Assembly: GCF_001424195.1 (NCBI RefSeq)
Contig: NZ_LMOO01000006.1
Span: forward strand, 284,871-348,870
Length of the DNA stretch: 64,000 bases
Reading direction: 5' to 3'
Source: Cellulomonas sp. Leaf334
GTDB taxonomy: Bacteria > Actinomycetota > Actinomycetes > Actinomycetales > Cellulomonadaceae
Position numbers and translations under genes: made by a program. Below are positions 43,341 to 53,643 of the stretch, one piece after another. Position 1 is the first letter of the stretch. Each line of letters starts with the position of its first letter. Under the pieces are notes generated by a model. The model was not told where the DNA came from. It did no database searches and worked only from the letters and a program-made list of their open reading frames with translations.

Positions 43341-43802
43341 GTGGCCATCAACGACGCGCTCAGCGCGGTTGACGTCAGCACCGACATCAAGGACCTGAGC
43401 AAGCTGGTCAAGCAGTTCCCGGTGCGGGACGGCGAGAAGCCGTGGACCGCTCGGGAGGTCAAGGACATCGCGGAAGAGCTCACCAGCGACATCGACCGGC
43501 TGACGAGCGAGCTTGCTGCTGCAGACGCCGAGCTGTCCGATCTCCTGCGCAACTCCGGGGACGGGGCCGGCGACGACCAGGCGGACTCCGGGTCGTCCGC
43601 GCTCGAACGGGAGCAGGAGCTCACGCTCGTGAACAACACGCGGGACCTGCTCGCGCAGACCACCCGCGCGCTGTCGCGCATCTCGGCCGGCACGTTCGCC
43701 ACGTGCGAGTCCTGCGGCAAGGCCGTCGGCAAGGCGCGCGTCCAGGCGTTCCCTCGCGCGACCCTCTGCGTGGAGTGCAAGCAGCGCGAAGAGCGTCGCT
43801 GA
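43341..43802 (+). CDS. DksA/TraR-family zinc-finger protein
   Basis: 153 residues: a helical coiled-coil part (about 20-105, with acidic residues ELAAADAELSDLLR at a possible turn) and a C-terminal C4 zinc finger CESCGKAVGKARVQAFPRATLCVECK. The fold suggests binding in the RNA polymerase secondary channel like DksA, but the DxxDxA tip motif of E. coli DksA is not clear. Actinobacterial members next to lspA are uncharacterised. GTG 43341 follows GGACAGGGGGG. It has its own promoter. Confidence 0.85.
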   Translation: MAINDALSAVDVSTDIKDLSKLVKQFPVRDGEKPWTAREVKDIAEELTSDIDRLTSELAAADAELSDLLRNSGDGAGDDQADSGSSALEREQELTLVNNTRDLLAQTTRALSRISAGTFATCESCGKAVGKARVQAFPRATLCVECKQREERR

Positions 43803-43810
43803 CGCGCACG

Positions 43811-43816
43811 TAGACT
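43811..43816 (+). promoter_or_regulatory. Leaderless -10 box (TAGACT) of lspA
   Basis: TAGACT is followed by 6 bases and GTG 43823, with no ribosome binding site between. The box starts 8 bases after the upstream stop. Confidence 0.5.
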
Positions 43817-43822
43817 CCTGCG

Positions 43823-44438
43823 GTGCCCACCACCACGGACGACCAGCCTGACGCGCCACCGAGCACCCGTCGGCGTGCCCTGCTGATCACGCTCTTCTCG
43901 CTCTCCGCCGTCGTGCTGGTCCTCGACCAGCTGTCGAAGGCGTGGGCGATCAGCTCGCTCGTCGAGGGTGAGCGGCGCGACCTGGTGGGGAACCTGCTCG
44001 GTCTGCAGCTCGTCTTCAACCCCGGTGCGGCGCTGTCCATCGCCACCGGGATGACGTGGGTGCTGACGATCGTCGCGACGGTCGTGATCGTCGTGATCGT
44101 GCGCGCCAGCCGCCGGATCGGGTCCTGGGCGTGGGCGGTCGCGCTGGGTCTGCTGCTCGGCGGCGCGCTCGGCAACCTGGTCGACCGGCTGGTCCGCGAG
44201 CCGGGGATCGCGCGGGGCCACGTGGTCGACTTCATCGCGTACGCGGACTGGTTCGTCGGCAACGTCGCGGACATCGCGATCGTCTCGGCGGCGGTCCTCG
44301 TCGTGATCCTCGCGGCGCTGGGTGTGCACATCGACGGCACGCGCGACGGGCACGGCCAGACGGAGACGGACGACGACGCCGCTGACGACGAGGCCGTGGC
44401 CGTGGCCGACGAACCCTCCACGACGGCCACCGAGCAGA

Positions 44439-44446
<8 letters not shown>
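43823..44446 (+). CDS. lspA: Lipoprotein signal peptidase (signal peptidase II)
   Basis: LspA cuts signal peptides of prolipoproteins before the lipid-modified Cys. 207 residues with four membrane helices; the first catalytic Asp is in GNLVDRL and the second in NVADIAI, with the family NPGAALSI near residue 70. A long acidic cytoplasmic tail ([16 protein letters not shown]) is unusual but common in actinobacteria. A client, the lipobox protein at 62 kb, is in the window. The 3' end overlaps the pseudouridine synthase gene by 8 bases. Confidence 0.95.
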
Positions 44447-45373
<927 letters not shown>

Positions 45374-45377
<4 letters not shown>

Positions 45378-45895
45378 GCGTGCGTGTCGTCCGGGTGGAG
45401 ACACCCGAGCAGCGTGCGGCCATGACCGCGATCCGGATGGCCGTGTTCGTGCAGGAGCAGGACGTGGCACCGGAGCGGGAGATGGACGCGCTCGACGACG
45501 ACCCCTCGACGCTGCACGTCCTCGCGGTCGACGACGACGGATCGGCGGTGGGCACGGCGCGTCTCCTGCCGCCACACGACTCCGGTGACCCTGCCCACAT
45601 CGGGCGGGTCGCGGTGACCGCCGCCGCCCGCGGTCTCGGTGTCGGTGCGGTGCTCATGACCGCCCTCGAGGCGGAGGCCGTCGAGCGGTTCGGGGAGGTC
45701 GTGGACGGCGTCCGCACGGTGTCCGTCGAGCTCAGCGCGCAGGAGCAGGCGCTCGGCTTCTACGACCGGCTGGGCTACGTGGCCCGGCCCGAGCGGTACC
45801 TCGACGAGGCCATCTGGCACCGCGACGCGGTGAAGGTCGTCACGTCTCCCGACACAGCTCGCGACGCGCCGGGGAGTGTCACCGGGGCGACGTAG
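45374..45895 (+). CDS. GNAT-family acetyltransferase
   Basis: 173 residues with the GNAT core: the start of the fold [21 protein letters not shown] (ElaA-like), [20 protein letters not shown] with the acetyl-CoA loop, and the C-terminal [19 protein letters not shown]. The VFVQEQDV segment is typical of a subgroup seen downstream of rluD in actinobacteria. Substrate unknown. GTG 45374 overlaps the rluD stop. The end of the gene contains the dnaE -10 box. Confidence 0.88.
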
Positions 45896-45898
45896 GAT
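45893..45898 (+). promoter_or_regulatory. Leaderless -10 box (TAGGAT) of dnaE
   Basis: TAGGAT, whose TAG is the stop of the GNAT gene, is followed by 7 bases and ATG 45906. No ribosome binding site is present in the gap. Confidence 0.5.
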
Positions 45899-45905
45899 CG
45901 CCCGC

Positions 45906-48900
45906 ATGGCATCAGCTGGGGGTTCCGACTTCGTCCACCTCCACGTGCACACCGAGTACTCGATGCTCGACGGCGCGGCACGCCTGGACGACCTGTTCAC
46001 CGAGGCGAACCGGCTCGGTCAGACGGCCGTCGCCATCACCGACCACGGGTACCTGTTCGGGGCGTTCGACTTCTGGCAGAAGGCCAGGAACCACGGGATC
46101 AAGCCGATCATCGGCGTCGAGGCGTACGTCACGCCGGGGACCAGCCGGTTCGACCAGAACCGGGTGCGGTGGGGCGAGGCGCACCAGGCGTCCGACGACG
46201 TCTCGGCGCGCGGCGCGTACACGCACATGACCCTGCTGGCGAAGTCCACGAAGGGCATGCACAACCTGTTCCGGATGTCCTCGCTGGCGTCGCTCGAGGG
46301 GCAGATGGGCAAGTGGCCGCGCATGGACCGCGACCTGCTCAGCACGTACAGCGACGGGCTCATCGCGACGACCGGCTGCCCGTCGGGCGAGGTGCAGACG
46401 CGCATCCGGCTGGGGCAGTTCGACGAGGCCGTGCGCGCCGCGGGCGAGATGCAGGACCTGTTCGGCAAGGAGAACTACTACGTCGAGCTGATGGACCACG
46501 GGCTCGAGATCGAGACGCGGGTCATCAAGGACCTGCGGCGCCTCGCCGAGTCGATCGGTGCCCCCGTCGTCGCGACGAACGACCTGCACTACACGAAGCA
46601 CGAGGACAGCCACGCGCACGAGGTGCTGCTGTGCGTCCAGTCGGGCTCGACCCTGGCCGACCCCGACCGGTTCAAGTTCGACACCGACCAGTTCTACCTG
46701 AAGTCCGCCGAGGAGATGCGGCGCACCTGGTCGGAGATCCCGGAGGCGTGCGACAACACGGTCCTCATCGCGGAGCAGTGCGAGGTGGAGTTCAACACCG
46801 ACGCCAACTTCATGCCGAACTTCCCCGTCCCGGCGGGGGAGAGCGAGGACTCCTGGTTCATCAAGGAGGTCGAGACCGGCCTGCAGAAGCGGTACCACGG
46901 GACGATCCCGTCGGACGTCCGCACGCAGGCCGAGTACGAGACGGGCGTCATCACGCAGCTCGGGTTCTCCGGGTACTTCCTCGTGGTCGCCGACTTCATC
47001 AACTGGGCCAAGGACCAGGGCATCCGCGTCGGACCCGGCCGTGGGTCCGCGGCGGGGTCGATGGCGTCGTACGCGATGGGCATCACCGAGCTGGACCCGC
47101 TGGAGCACGGGCTGATCTTCGAGCGGTTCCTCAACCCGGAGCGTGTCTCCTGGCCCGACGTCGACGTCGACTTCGACGAGCGTCGGCGCGGCGAGGTCAT
47201 CCGGTACGTGACGGACAAGTACGGCGAGGACCGCGTCGCCCAGATCGTCACGTACGGCACCATCAAGGCCAAGCAGGCGCTCAAGGACGCCTCGCGCGTG
47301 CTGGGCTTCCCGTTCGCGATGGGGGAGAAGCTCACCAAGGCGATGCCGCCCGCCGTGATGGGCAAGGACATCACGCTGTCGGGCATCTACAACCCGCAGG
47401 ACCCGCGCTACGCGGAGGCCGACGAGTTCCGCCAGGTGGTCCAGGCCGACCCCGAGGCGCAGCGCGTCCTGGAGACGGCCAAGGGGCTGGAGAACCTCAA
47501 GCGGCAGTGGGGGGTCCACGCGGCCGGCGTCATCATGTCGAGCGAGCCGCTGGTGGACATCGTCCCGATCATGCGGCGCCCGCAGGACGGCGCGATCATC
47601 ACCCAGTTCGACCAGCCGGGGTCCGAGGCCCTGGGCCTGATCAAGATGGACTTCCTCGGCCTGCGCAACCTCACGATCCTCGACGACGCGCTCGAGAACA
47701 TCGAGATGAACGGCAAGCCGGCCATCAAGATCGAGGAGGTCCCGCTCGACGACCCGGCGACGTACGAGCTGCTCGGTCGCGGCGACACCCTGGGGGTGTT
47801 CCAGCTCGACGGCGGGCCCATGCGGTCGCTTCTTCGCCAGATGCGCCCGGACAACTTCGAGGACATCTCGGCCGTCATCGCGCTGTACCGGCCGGGCCCG
47901 ATGGGGATGAACTCCCACATCAACTACGCGCTGCGCAAGAACGGCCTGCAGAAGGTGGAGCCCATCCACCCCGAGCTGGAGGCGCCGCTCGAGGAGGTCG
48001 TGGGCATCACCCACGGCCTGATCGTCTACCAGGAGCAGGTGCAGCGCGCCGCGCAGAAGCTGGCCGGCTACACGCTCGGCCAGGCCGACCTGCTGCGCCG
48101 CGCGATGGGCAAGAAGAAGAAGGAGGTCCTGGACAAGGAGTTCGTGCCGTTCCAGGCCGGGATGCGCGAGCGTGGGTACTCCGACGCGTCCATCCAGGCC
48201 GTGTGGGACGTGCTGGTGCCGTTCGCCGGGTACGCCTTCAACAAGGCCCACTCCGCCGCGTACGGCGTCATCTCCTACTGGACCGCCTACCTCAAGGCGA
48301 ACTACCCGACCGAGTACATGGCGGGTCTGCTCACCAGCGTGCGCGACGACAAGGACAAGTCGGCGCTGTACCTGGGCGAGTGCCGGCACATGGGCATCAC
48401 CGTGCTCGCGCCGGACGTGAACTCCTCGTCGGCCAACTTCACGGCCGTCGGCAAGGACATCCGCTTCGGTCTGACGGCCATCCGCAACGTCGGCGCCAAC
48501 GTGGTCGACGCGATCGTGCGGGCGCGCGAGGAGAAGGGCGCGTTCACGTCCTTCACCGACTTCCTGGACAAGGTGCCGGCCGTCGTCTGCAACAAGCGGA
48601 CCATCGAGTCGCTCATCAAGGCCGGGGCGTTCGACTCGCTCGGGCACGCGCGCCGCGCGCTGCTGCTGGTGCACGAGCAGGCGGTCGACTCCGTGATCGG
48701 CGTGAAGCGCAAGGAGGCCGAGGGCCAGTTCGACCTGTTCGCCGACCTGATGGGCGGTGACGACGGCGCGCAGGGCTTCGCGGTGGTCGTGCCGGACCTG
48801 CCGGACTGGGACAAGAAGCAGCGGCTCGCGTTCGAGCGGGAGATGCTCGGCCTGTACGTGTCGGACCACCCGCTGTCGGGGCTCGAGCACGTGCTGGCCG

Positions 48901-49445
48901 CCGCGGCCGATGTGTCGATCGCCACGCTGCTGCAGGACGAGCAGCGGCCGGACGGTTCCACGGTGGTCATCGCCGGGCTCATCACGTCGCTGCAGCGCAA
49001 GATGTCGAAGCAGGGCAACCCGTGGGCCGCGGTCACGATCGAGGACATGGAGGCCTCGGTCGAGATCATGTTCTTCGGCGAGACGTACCTGGCGTACTCC
49101 ACGGCGCTGGCCGAGGACGCGGTCGTCGTGATCCGGGGACGCGTGCGGCGGCGCGACGAGACCATGCAGCTGCAGGCCATGGAGGTGTCGCTGCCGGACG
49201 TGTCGCAGGCGGCGGACGCCCCGGTCGTCGTGTCCATGGCGGTCTCCCGGTGCACACCGCCGGTGGTCGAACGGCTGCGCGAGGTGCTGTCCACGCACCC
49301 GGGCGTCACCGAGGTGCACCTCCGGCTCACCAGCCCCGGGCGCGCGACGGTCATGCGACTCGACCACGGGCTGCGCGTCGAGCGGTCACCCTCGCTGTTC
49401 GGTGACCTGAAGGCGCTGCTCGGGCCTAGCTGCCTGGCGTCCTGA
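45906..49445 (+). CDS. dnaE: DNA polymerase III alpha subunit
   Basis: The replicative polymerase. 1179 residues in the usual order: PHP domain (FVHLHVHTEYSMLDGAA, VAITDHGYLFG), palm with catalytic motif PDVDVDFDERRR and GPGRGSAAGS, fingers, helix-hairpin-helix region, beta-clamp-binding QFDLFADLMG (about 940) and C-terminal OB domain (VVIAGLITSLQRKMSKQGNP). It is the DnaE1 form, not the DnaE2 mutasome type. PHP metal ligands look intact, so proofreading by this domain is plausible. The 3' end overlaps the convergent peroxiredoxin gene by 20 bases. Confidence 0.97.
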   Translation: MASAGGSDFVHLHVHTEYSMLDGAARLDDLFTEANRLGQTAVAITDHGYLFGAFDFWQKARNHGIKPIIGVEAYVTPGTSRFDQNRVRWGEAHQASDDVSARGAYTHMTLLAKSTKGMHNLFRMSSLASLEGQMGKWPRMDRDLLSTYSDGLIATTGCPSGEVQTRIRLGQFDEAVRAAGEMQDLFGKENYYVELMDHGLEIETRVIKDLRRLAESIGAPVVATNDLHYTKHEDSHAHEVLLCVQSGSTLADPDRFKFDTDQFYLKSAEEMRRTWSEIPEACDNTVLIAEQCEVEFNTDANFMPNFPVPAGESEDSWFIKEVETGLQKRYHGTIPSDVRTQAEYETGVITQLGFSGYFLVVADFINWAKDQGIRVGPGRGSAAGSMASYAMGITELDPLEHGLIFERFLNPERVSWPDVDVDFDERRRGEVIRYVTDKYGEDRVAQIVTYGTIKAKQALKDASRVLGFPFAMGEKLTKAMPPAVMGKDITLSGIYNPQDPRYAEADEFRQVVQADPEAQRVLETAKGLENLKRQWGVHAAGVIMSSEPLVDIVPIMRRPQDGAIITQFDQPGSEALGLIKMDFLGLRNLTILDDALENIEMNGKPAIKIEEVPLDDPATYELLGRGDTLGVFQLDGGPMRSLLRQMRPDNFEDISAVIALYRPGPMGMNSHINYALRKNGLQKVEPIHPELEAPLEEVVGITHGLIVYQEQVQRAAQKLAGYTLGQADLLRRAMGKKKKEVLDKEFVPFQAGMRERGYSDASIQAVWDVLVPFAGYAFNKAHSAAYGVISYWTAYLKANYPTEYMAGLLTSVRDDKDKSALYLGECRHMGITVLAPDVNSSSANFTAVGKDIRFGLTAIRNVGANVVDAIVRAREEKGAFTSFTDFLDKVPAVVCNKRTIESLIKAGAFDSLGHARRALLLVHEQAVDSVIGVKRKEAEGQFDLFADLMGGDDGAQGFAVVVPDLPDWDKKQRLAFEREMLGLYVSDHPLSGLEHVLAAAADVSIATLLQDEQRPDGSTVVIAGLITSLQRKMSKQGNPWAAVTIEDMEASVEIMFFGETYLAYSTALAEDAVVVIRGRVRRRDETMQLQAMEVSLPDVSQAADAPVVVSMAVSRCTPPVVERLREVLSTHPGVTEVHLRLTSPGRATVMRLDHGLRVERSPSLFGDLKALLGPSCLAS

Positions 49446-49992
49446 CCAGCCACGCCAGCACCTCGGCCGCGTGCTGGTCTGGCGGGAAGACGGGGTAGAA
49501 GACCTTCTCGACGACCCCGTCGCGCACGACCATCGTGAGGCGGCGCAGCAGCGCCCGGCCGGCGACCTCGAACGTGGGCAGGTCCATCGCGCGCGTGAGG
49601 GCGAAGGACTCGTCGCTGAGCATCGGGAACGGCAGGTGCAGCCGGTCGACGGCCTCGCGCTGGTAGTCGGTGTCCTGGGTCGACAGGCCGTACACCGCGG
49701 ACGCGCCGGCGGCGAGCAGGTCGCTGTGGTGGTCGCGGAACGCGCACGCCTCGGCGGTGCAGCCACGTGCGCCGGGGATGGCGTCCCAGTCGTCGGGCAG
49801 GGCGGTGCCGGGCCGGCCGGTGAGCGGGTAGGCGTAGAGGATCGTGCGCCCGGCGCCCAGCTGGTCGAGCGCCACCACTGACCCGTCCGTCGCGGGCAGG
49901 GCGACCGCGGGGAGCCGAGCGCCGGCGAGGTGGTCTGCCGCGCTGTCGTCAGCGGGTGCGGGCAGGTCGTCGGGCAGGCGGGTGAGGTCCAC
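49426..49992 (-). CDS. Peroxiredoxin, PrxQ/BCP-like
   Basis: A 188-residue thioredoxin-fold peroxidase that would reduce peroxides in the cytoplasm. The peroxidatic Cys in GARGCTAEACAFRDHHSDLL is followed five positions later by the resolving Cys, the arrangement of atypical 2-Cys PrxQ enzymes. The usual TPGC lead-in is replaced by ARGC. Later AVYGLSTQDTDYQREAVDRL and PFPMLSDESFALTRAM are typical. GTG 49992 is set by a -10 box 8 bases upstream. It is divergent from arsR across an AT-rich palindrome, which suggests ArsR control. Confidence 0.85.
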   Translation of the reverse strand: MDLTRLPDDLPAPADDSAADHLAGARLPAVALPATDGSVVALDQLGAGRTILYAYPLTGRPGTALPDDWDAIPGARGCTAEACAFRDHHSDLLAAGASAVYGLSTQDTDYQREAVDRLHLPFPMLSDESFALTRAMDLPTFEVAGRALLRRLTMVVRDGVVEKVFYPVFPPDQHAAEVLAWLVRTPGS

Positions 49993-50000
49993 GGGGGGCG

Positions 50001-50006
50001 AGACTA
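50001..50006 (-). promoter_or_regulatory. -10 box (TAGTCT) of the peroxiredoxin gene
   Basis: On the minus strand TAGTCT is followed by 8 bases and GTG 49992. It lies 4 bases from the palindromic operator. Confidence 0.4.
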
Positions 50007-50010
50007 CTGC

Positions 50011-50030
50011 ATATGACGCTTGCGTTATAT
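50011..50030. promoter_or_regulatory. AT-rich palindromic operator between prx and arsR
   Basis: ATATGACGC and GCGTTATAT form a 9-2-9 inverted repeat with a single mismatch, ending in TATAT in a genome with few such runs. It lies between divergent promoters and next to a gene for an ArsR-type repressor, the normal site for such an operator. The TATAAC within 50026-50032 can be the arsR -10 box. Confidence 0.6.
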
Positions 50031-50055
50031 AACCCACAGTGGAAGTATCGGCCGT

Positions 50056-50388
50056 GTGCAGGTGATGGATGCGTTGGGGGACCCGGTCCGCAGGCGGCTG
50101 GTCGAGCTCCTCGCCGACGGTGAACGCAGCGCCGGTCAGCTGGCGACCGCGGTCGGGGCGGAGTTCGGCATCAGCCAGCCGGCCGCGTCGCGCCACCTGC
50201 GGGTGCTGCGGGAGGCCGGCGTCGTGGACTCGGTGCCGCAGGGCGCGGTCCGGCTCTACTCGGTCCGGCCCGAGGCGTTCGACCAGGTCGAGGCCTGGGC
50301 GCGCGGCATCCGCAGGTTCTGGGACGGGCACCTGGACGCACTGGAGACCGAGATCGCCCGCGGGCGGAGGAGCCGAGATGACGACTGA
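50056..50388 (+). CDS. ArsR-family winged-helix regulator
   Basis: About 110 residues: DALGDPVRRRLVELLADGER, then the recognition helix region ISQPAASRHLRVLREAGVVDSV and wing QGAVRLYSVRPEAF. No Cys or His metal cluster is seen, so it is the non-metal ArsR type (SdpR-like) that often pairs with an SRPBCC gene. GTG 50056 with GGAAG upstream is preferred; ATG 50065 and a TTG at 50020 are alternatives. It overlaps the SRPBCC gene by 11 bases and probably represses the palindrome promoter. Confidence 0.85.
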   Translation: MQVMDALGDPVRRRLVELLADGERSAGQLATAVGAEFGISQPAASRHLRVLREAGVVDSVPQGAVRLYSVRPEAFDQVEAWARGIRRFWDGHLDALETEIARGRRSRDDD

Positions 50389-50875
50389 TGTGTGGGGTGT
50401 GCTGACAGCGACCCCGAACGGTGTGACGGTCCGCTTCGAGCGGCGCTACGCGACGACACCCGAGGACCTGTGGTCGTCGGTCACCGACCCGGACCGGCTG
50501 GCGCGCTGGCTCGGCCCGGTCTACGGCGACCTCGTCGTCGGAGGTCGGTACGAGCTGCGCATGGGCGACGACGTCGCCGGCTCGTCGCAGAACGCCGTCG
50601 GCGACGTCCTCGAGTGCGACGCACCGCGCCGGCTGGTGGTCGGGTGGCAGTTCCCCGGGGAGCCCGAGAGCCGGGTGACGGTCGAGGTCCGCGCGGACGG
50701 CGACGGGGCGGTTCTCGTGCTCGAGCACCTCGACCTGGAGGAGGCGGCGGCCCGCGGCTACGGCGGCGGCTGGCACGCTTCCCTGGACCAGCTCGACGAC
50801 TACGTCGCCGACCGCGCGGTCCGCGCGTGGGACGACCTGTTCACGGCGGCGCTGCCGCGCTACCGGGAGGGGTGA
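50378..50875 (+). CDS. SRPBCC/AHSA1-family protein
   Basis: 165 residues with the Activator-of-Hsp90-like fold: [42 protein letters not shown], the [18 protein letters not shown] beta region and the C-terminal helix with [13 protein letters not shown]. These proteins have a hydrophobic pocket for lipids or small ligands; with ArsR they form a common pair of unknown ligand. GGAGGAG precedes ATG 50378. The stop is 4 bases from that of the convergent S4 gene. Confidence 0.88.
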   Translation: MTTDVWGVLTATPNGVTVRFERRYATTPEDLWSSVTDPDRLARWLGPVYGDLVVGGRYELRMGDDVAGSSQNAVGDVLECDAPRRLVVGWQFPGEPESRVTVEVRADGDGAVLVLEHLDLEEAAARGYGGGWHASLDQLDDYVADRAVRAWDDLFTAALPRYREG

Positions 50876-50879
50876 CCGG

Positions 50880-51110
50880 TCAGCCGACCGTGGCCTCCTT
50901 GTAGCCCGTCGGCAGGTCCACCTCGACGACGTCACCCTTGACCAGCTGGCGGCCGCGGCGCTTCTCGTCCTCACCGTTCACGGTGACGGCACCGTCCTCG
51001 AGCAGCTCGCGGGCGTGCGCACCGGAGTCGGCGAGGTCGGCCAGCTTGAGGAACTGGCCGAGCCGGATCGAGTCGTCGGAGATGGGCACCTCGGTCGAGG
51101 AAGCAGTCAT
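50880..51110 (-). CDS. S4-domain RNA-binding protein
   Basis: 76 residues, YbcJ/RlbA-like: [41 protein letters not shown] (given in part) is an isolated S4 fold that would bind structured RNA, followed by a short beta tail [11 protein letters not shown]. No catalytic domain. The start is ATG 51110, and divergent hisD begins 111 bases away. Function of such orphans is unclear; some act in ribosome quality control. Confidence 0.88.
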   Translation of the reverse strand: MTASSTEVPISDDSIRLGQFLKLADLADSGAHARELLEDGAVTVNGEDEKRRGRQLVKGDVVEVDLPTGYKEATVG

Positions 51111-51208
51111 GGGAGCAGTCTGCCTCGCTGGTGGCTCGTCCGAGGCACTGTGGTGCAGCGCACGGCCCATCCGGTGGTCGTGGTCAGGCCGCGCGCAGGT
51201 GTCCGTCC

Positions 51209-51214
51209 TATGCT
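51209..51214 (+). promoter_or_regulatory. Leaderless -10 box (TATGCT) of hisD
   Basis: TATGCT is followed by 7 bases and GTG 51222. It overlaps the competing ATG at 51210, so that ATG is unlikely to be used. Confidence 0.4.
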
Positions 51215-51221
51215 CGGGAAC

Positions 51222-52544
51222 GTGATCACCCGCATCGACCTGCGCGGTCGCTCCTTGTCGCGCCGCGAGCTCCTGGCTGAGCTTCCCCGTGCCGAGGTCG
51301 ACGTCGAGCACGCCGCCGAGATCGTCGCGCCCCTCCTGGCCGGTGTCCGCGCCCGCGGCGCCGCCGAGCTGCGCGACCTGGCCGAGCGGTTCGACGGCGT
51401 CCGCCCGGAACACCTGCGCGTCCCGGCGGACGTGATCGCCGCCGCGGTCGGGGTGCTCGACCCGGACGTCCGGGCGGCGCTCGAGGAGACCATCCGGCGC
51501 GTCCGGCAGGTGCACGGCGCCCAGCGACCGGCCGACTTCACCGTCGAGCTCGGTCCGGGCGCGCAGGTCCGCCAGCGGTGGGTACCGGTCCGTCGCGTCG
51601 GGTTGTACGTCCCGGGCGGGCTCGCGGTGTACCCGTCGTCGGTGGTCATGAACGTGGTCGCCGCGCAGGCAGCAGGCGTCGGCTCGCTCGGCGTGGCGTC
51701 GCCCCCGCAGAAGGACCAGGACGGCCTGCCCGACCCGGTGGTTCTCGCCACCTGCGCGCTCCTGGACATCGACGAGGTGTACGCCGTCGGCGGCGCCCAG
51801 GCGATCGCGATGTTCGCCTACGGTGCCGCAGGCGCCGAGGACGTGGACGGCGAGACGCTCTGCGAGCCCGTCGACGTCGTCACCGGCCCCGGCAACGTGT
51901 ACGTCGCCGCCGCCAAGCGGCTCGTGCGCGGGATCGTCGGCATCGACGCCGAGGCCGGACCGACCGAGATCGCGATCCTGGCCGACGGCACCGCCGACGC
52001 GTCCCACGTCGCCGCCGACCTGGTCTCCCAGGCCGAGCACGACCCGCTGGCGGCCGCCGTCCTCGTGACGCCGTCGGTCGAGCTGGCGGGGGCGGTGGAG
52101 GCCAAGCTCATCGACCGGGTCGACGCCACCATGCACCGCGCGCGGGTCACGACGGCACTGCGGGGCGGGCAGTCCGCGATCGTCCTCGTCGACGACCTGG
52201 AGCAGGGCCTCGACGTGGTCAACGCGTACGGCGCCGAGCACCTGGAGATCCAGACGGTCGGCGCCGCCGAGCTCGCGGAGCGCGTCACGAGCGCCGGGGC
52301 GATCTTCGTCGGCGCGTACTCGCCGGTCTCGCTCGGCGACTACATGGCCGGCTCCAACCACGTGCTCCCGACCGGGGGCTGCGCGCACTTCGCCAGCGGC
52401 CTCGGGGTGCACTCGTTCCTGCGCGCCGTGCAGGTCATCGAGTACGACGCCGACGCGCTCGCGGAGGTCGCGGACAAGATCGTCGCGCTCGCGGACGCCG
52501 AAGGACTCCCCGCGCACGGCGAGGCGGTGCGGGCCAGATTCTGA
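51222..52544 (+). CDS. hisD: Histidinol dehydrogenase
   Basis: HisD carries out the last two oxidations of histidine synthesis with NAD+ and Zn2+. 440 residues with [35 protein letters not shown], the [17 protein letters not shown] signature, [20 protein letters not shown] with zinc-ligand His, and [20 protein letters not shown] with the catalytic Glu/His region near it (AEHLEIQT). GTG 51222 gives MITRIDLRG. The rest of the his cluster begins only after the ole genes. Confidence 0.95.
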   Translation: MITRIDLRGRSLSRRELLAELPRAEVDVEHAAEIVAPLLAGVRARGAAELRDLAERFDGVRPEHLRVPADVIAAAVGVLDPDVRAALEETIRRVRQVHGAQRPADFTVELGPGAQVRQRWVPVRRVGLYVPGGLAVYPSSVVMNVVAAQAAGVGSLGVASPPQKDQDGLPDPVVLATCALLDIDEVYAVGGAQAIAMFAYGAAGAEDVDGETLCEPVDVVTGPGNVYVAAAKRLVRGIVGIDAEAGPTEIAILADGTADASHVAADLVSQAEHDPLAAAVLVTPSVELAGAVEAKLIDRVDATMHRARVTTALRGGQSAIVLVDDLEQGLDVVNAYGAEHLEIQTVGAAELAERVTSAGAIFVGAYSPVSLGDYMAGSNHVLPTGGCAHFASGLGVHSFLRAVQVIEYDADALAEVADKIVALADAEGLPAHGEAVRARF

Positions 52545-52620
52545 GTCATCACGTGCGCACACCCAGCGACCGCGCCGACGTGCGCGCCCACGACCCACGC
52601 CCCCGTCGAGAGGACAGCCT

Positions 52621-53643
52621 GTGACAGGCAACGCGACGTTCCGCCACCGTGACGTCGCGCTCCTGGCCGTCGTCGGCATCGAGGCGCCGGTCGTCGTCCC
52701 GTCGACCGTGTTCGACGAGCGCCTCGCCCCCACCCTGAAGCGCCTGCGCCTCCCGGGCGGCCTGCTGTCCCGCGTCGCGGGCGTGCACGAGCGGCGCTGG
52801 TGGGACGACAAGATGACGTTCGACGACGCCGCGACCGCCGCCGGCGCGAAGGCGCTGGCCGAGGCCGGGATCGACGCGGGCGACGTCGGCCTGCTCATCA
52901 ACACGTCCGTGACCAGGACGTTCCTCGAGCCGTCGGTCGCCTCCCGCATCCACTCGGGCCTGTCCCTGCCGTCGAGCGCGCTCGGGTTCGACCTGACGAA
53001 CGCGTGCCTCGGCTTCGTCAACGGCATGACGCTCGCCGCGCAGCTGATCGACTCGGGGCAGATCCGGTACGCGGTGATCGTCAACGGCGAGGACCCGCGT
53101 CCGACGCAGGAGGCCACGCTGGACCGGCTGACCGCGCCGGGGACCACCCGGGAGCAGTTCCTCGAGGAGTTCGCGACCCTCACGCTCGGGGCAGGTGCGG
53201 CCGCTGCCGTCCTCGGTCCCGCGCACCTGCATCCCGGCGCGCACCGGCTGGTCGGCGGGGTCGCCCGGTCGGCGACGCAGCACCACGAGCTGTGCGTCGG
53301 TGGTGTCGAGGGGATGAAGACCGATCCCGCGGGGCTCCTCGCCGGCGGGCTCGAGCTGGTCGTGGACGCGTGGCACGAGGCGCAGCCGGAGTGGGACTGG
53401 GCGGGCGTCGACCGCATCGTCACGCACCAGGTCTCGTCCGTGCACACCCGATCGATCGTCGAGGCACTGGACCTGGACGTCGACAAGGTGCCGACGACCT
53501 TCCCGCGCTGGGGCAACGTCGGGCCGGCCGCGCTGCCGATGACCCTCGCGGACCAGGCCGACTCGCTGCGCACCGGCGACCGGGTGCTGTGCATGGGCGT
53601 CGGCTCGGGCCTGCACACCGCGATGGCCGAGATCGTCTGGTGA
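52621..53643 (+). CDS. oleA: OleA, thiolase-fold 3-oxoacyl condensing enzyme for long-chain olefins
   Basis: OleA joins two fatty acyl-CoAs head to head, giving a 2-alkyl-3-ketoacid. 340 residues with the nucleophile Cys129 in DLTNACLGFVNGM, the base-carrying TRTFLEPSVAS (Glu103), the THQVSSVHTRS His and FPRWGNVGPAALPM Asn. Compared with FabH it lacks the usual GAGA-type ACP surface and has the OleA-specific Glu. GTG 52621 has GAGAGGA upstream. It is followed by oleBC and oleD with GTGA overlaps, so the operon assignment is firm. It sits 76 bases after hisD. Confidence 0.92.
   Translation: MTGNATFRHRDVALLAVVGIEAPVVVPSTVFDERLAPTLKRLRLPGGLLSRVAGVHERRWWDDKMTFDDAATAAGAKALAEAGIDAGDVGLLINTSVTRTFLEPSVASRIHSGLSLPSSALGFDLTNACLGFVNGMTLAAQLIDSGQIRYAVIVNGEDPRPTQEATLDRLTAPGTTREQFLEEFATLTLGAGAAAAVLGPAHLHPGAHRLVGGVARSATQHHELCVGGVEGMKTDPAGLLAGGLELVVDAWHEAQPEWDWAGVDRIVTHQVSSVHTRSIVEALDLDVDKVPTTFPRWGNVGPAALPMTLADQADSLRTGDRVLCMGVGSGLHTAMAEIVW

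Noticed and set aside
45912..49367. 1151-residue frame opposite dnaE
   Set aside because: Antisense of a clear dnaE gene; composition is dominated by Arg, His, Asp and Val as expected from the complement of GC-rich codons, with no recognisable motif.
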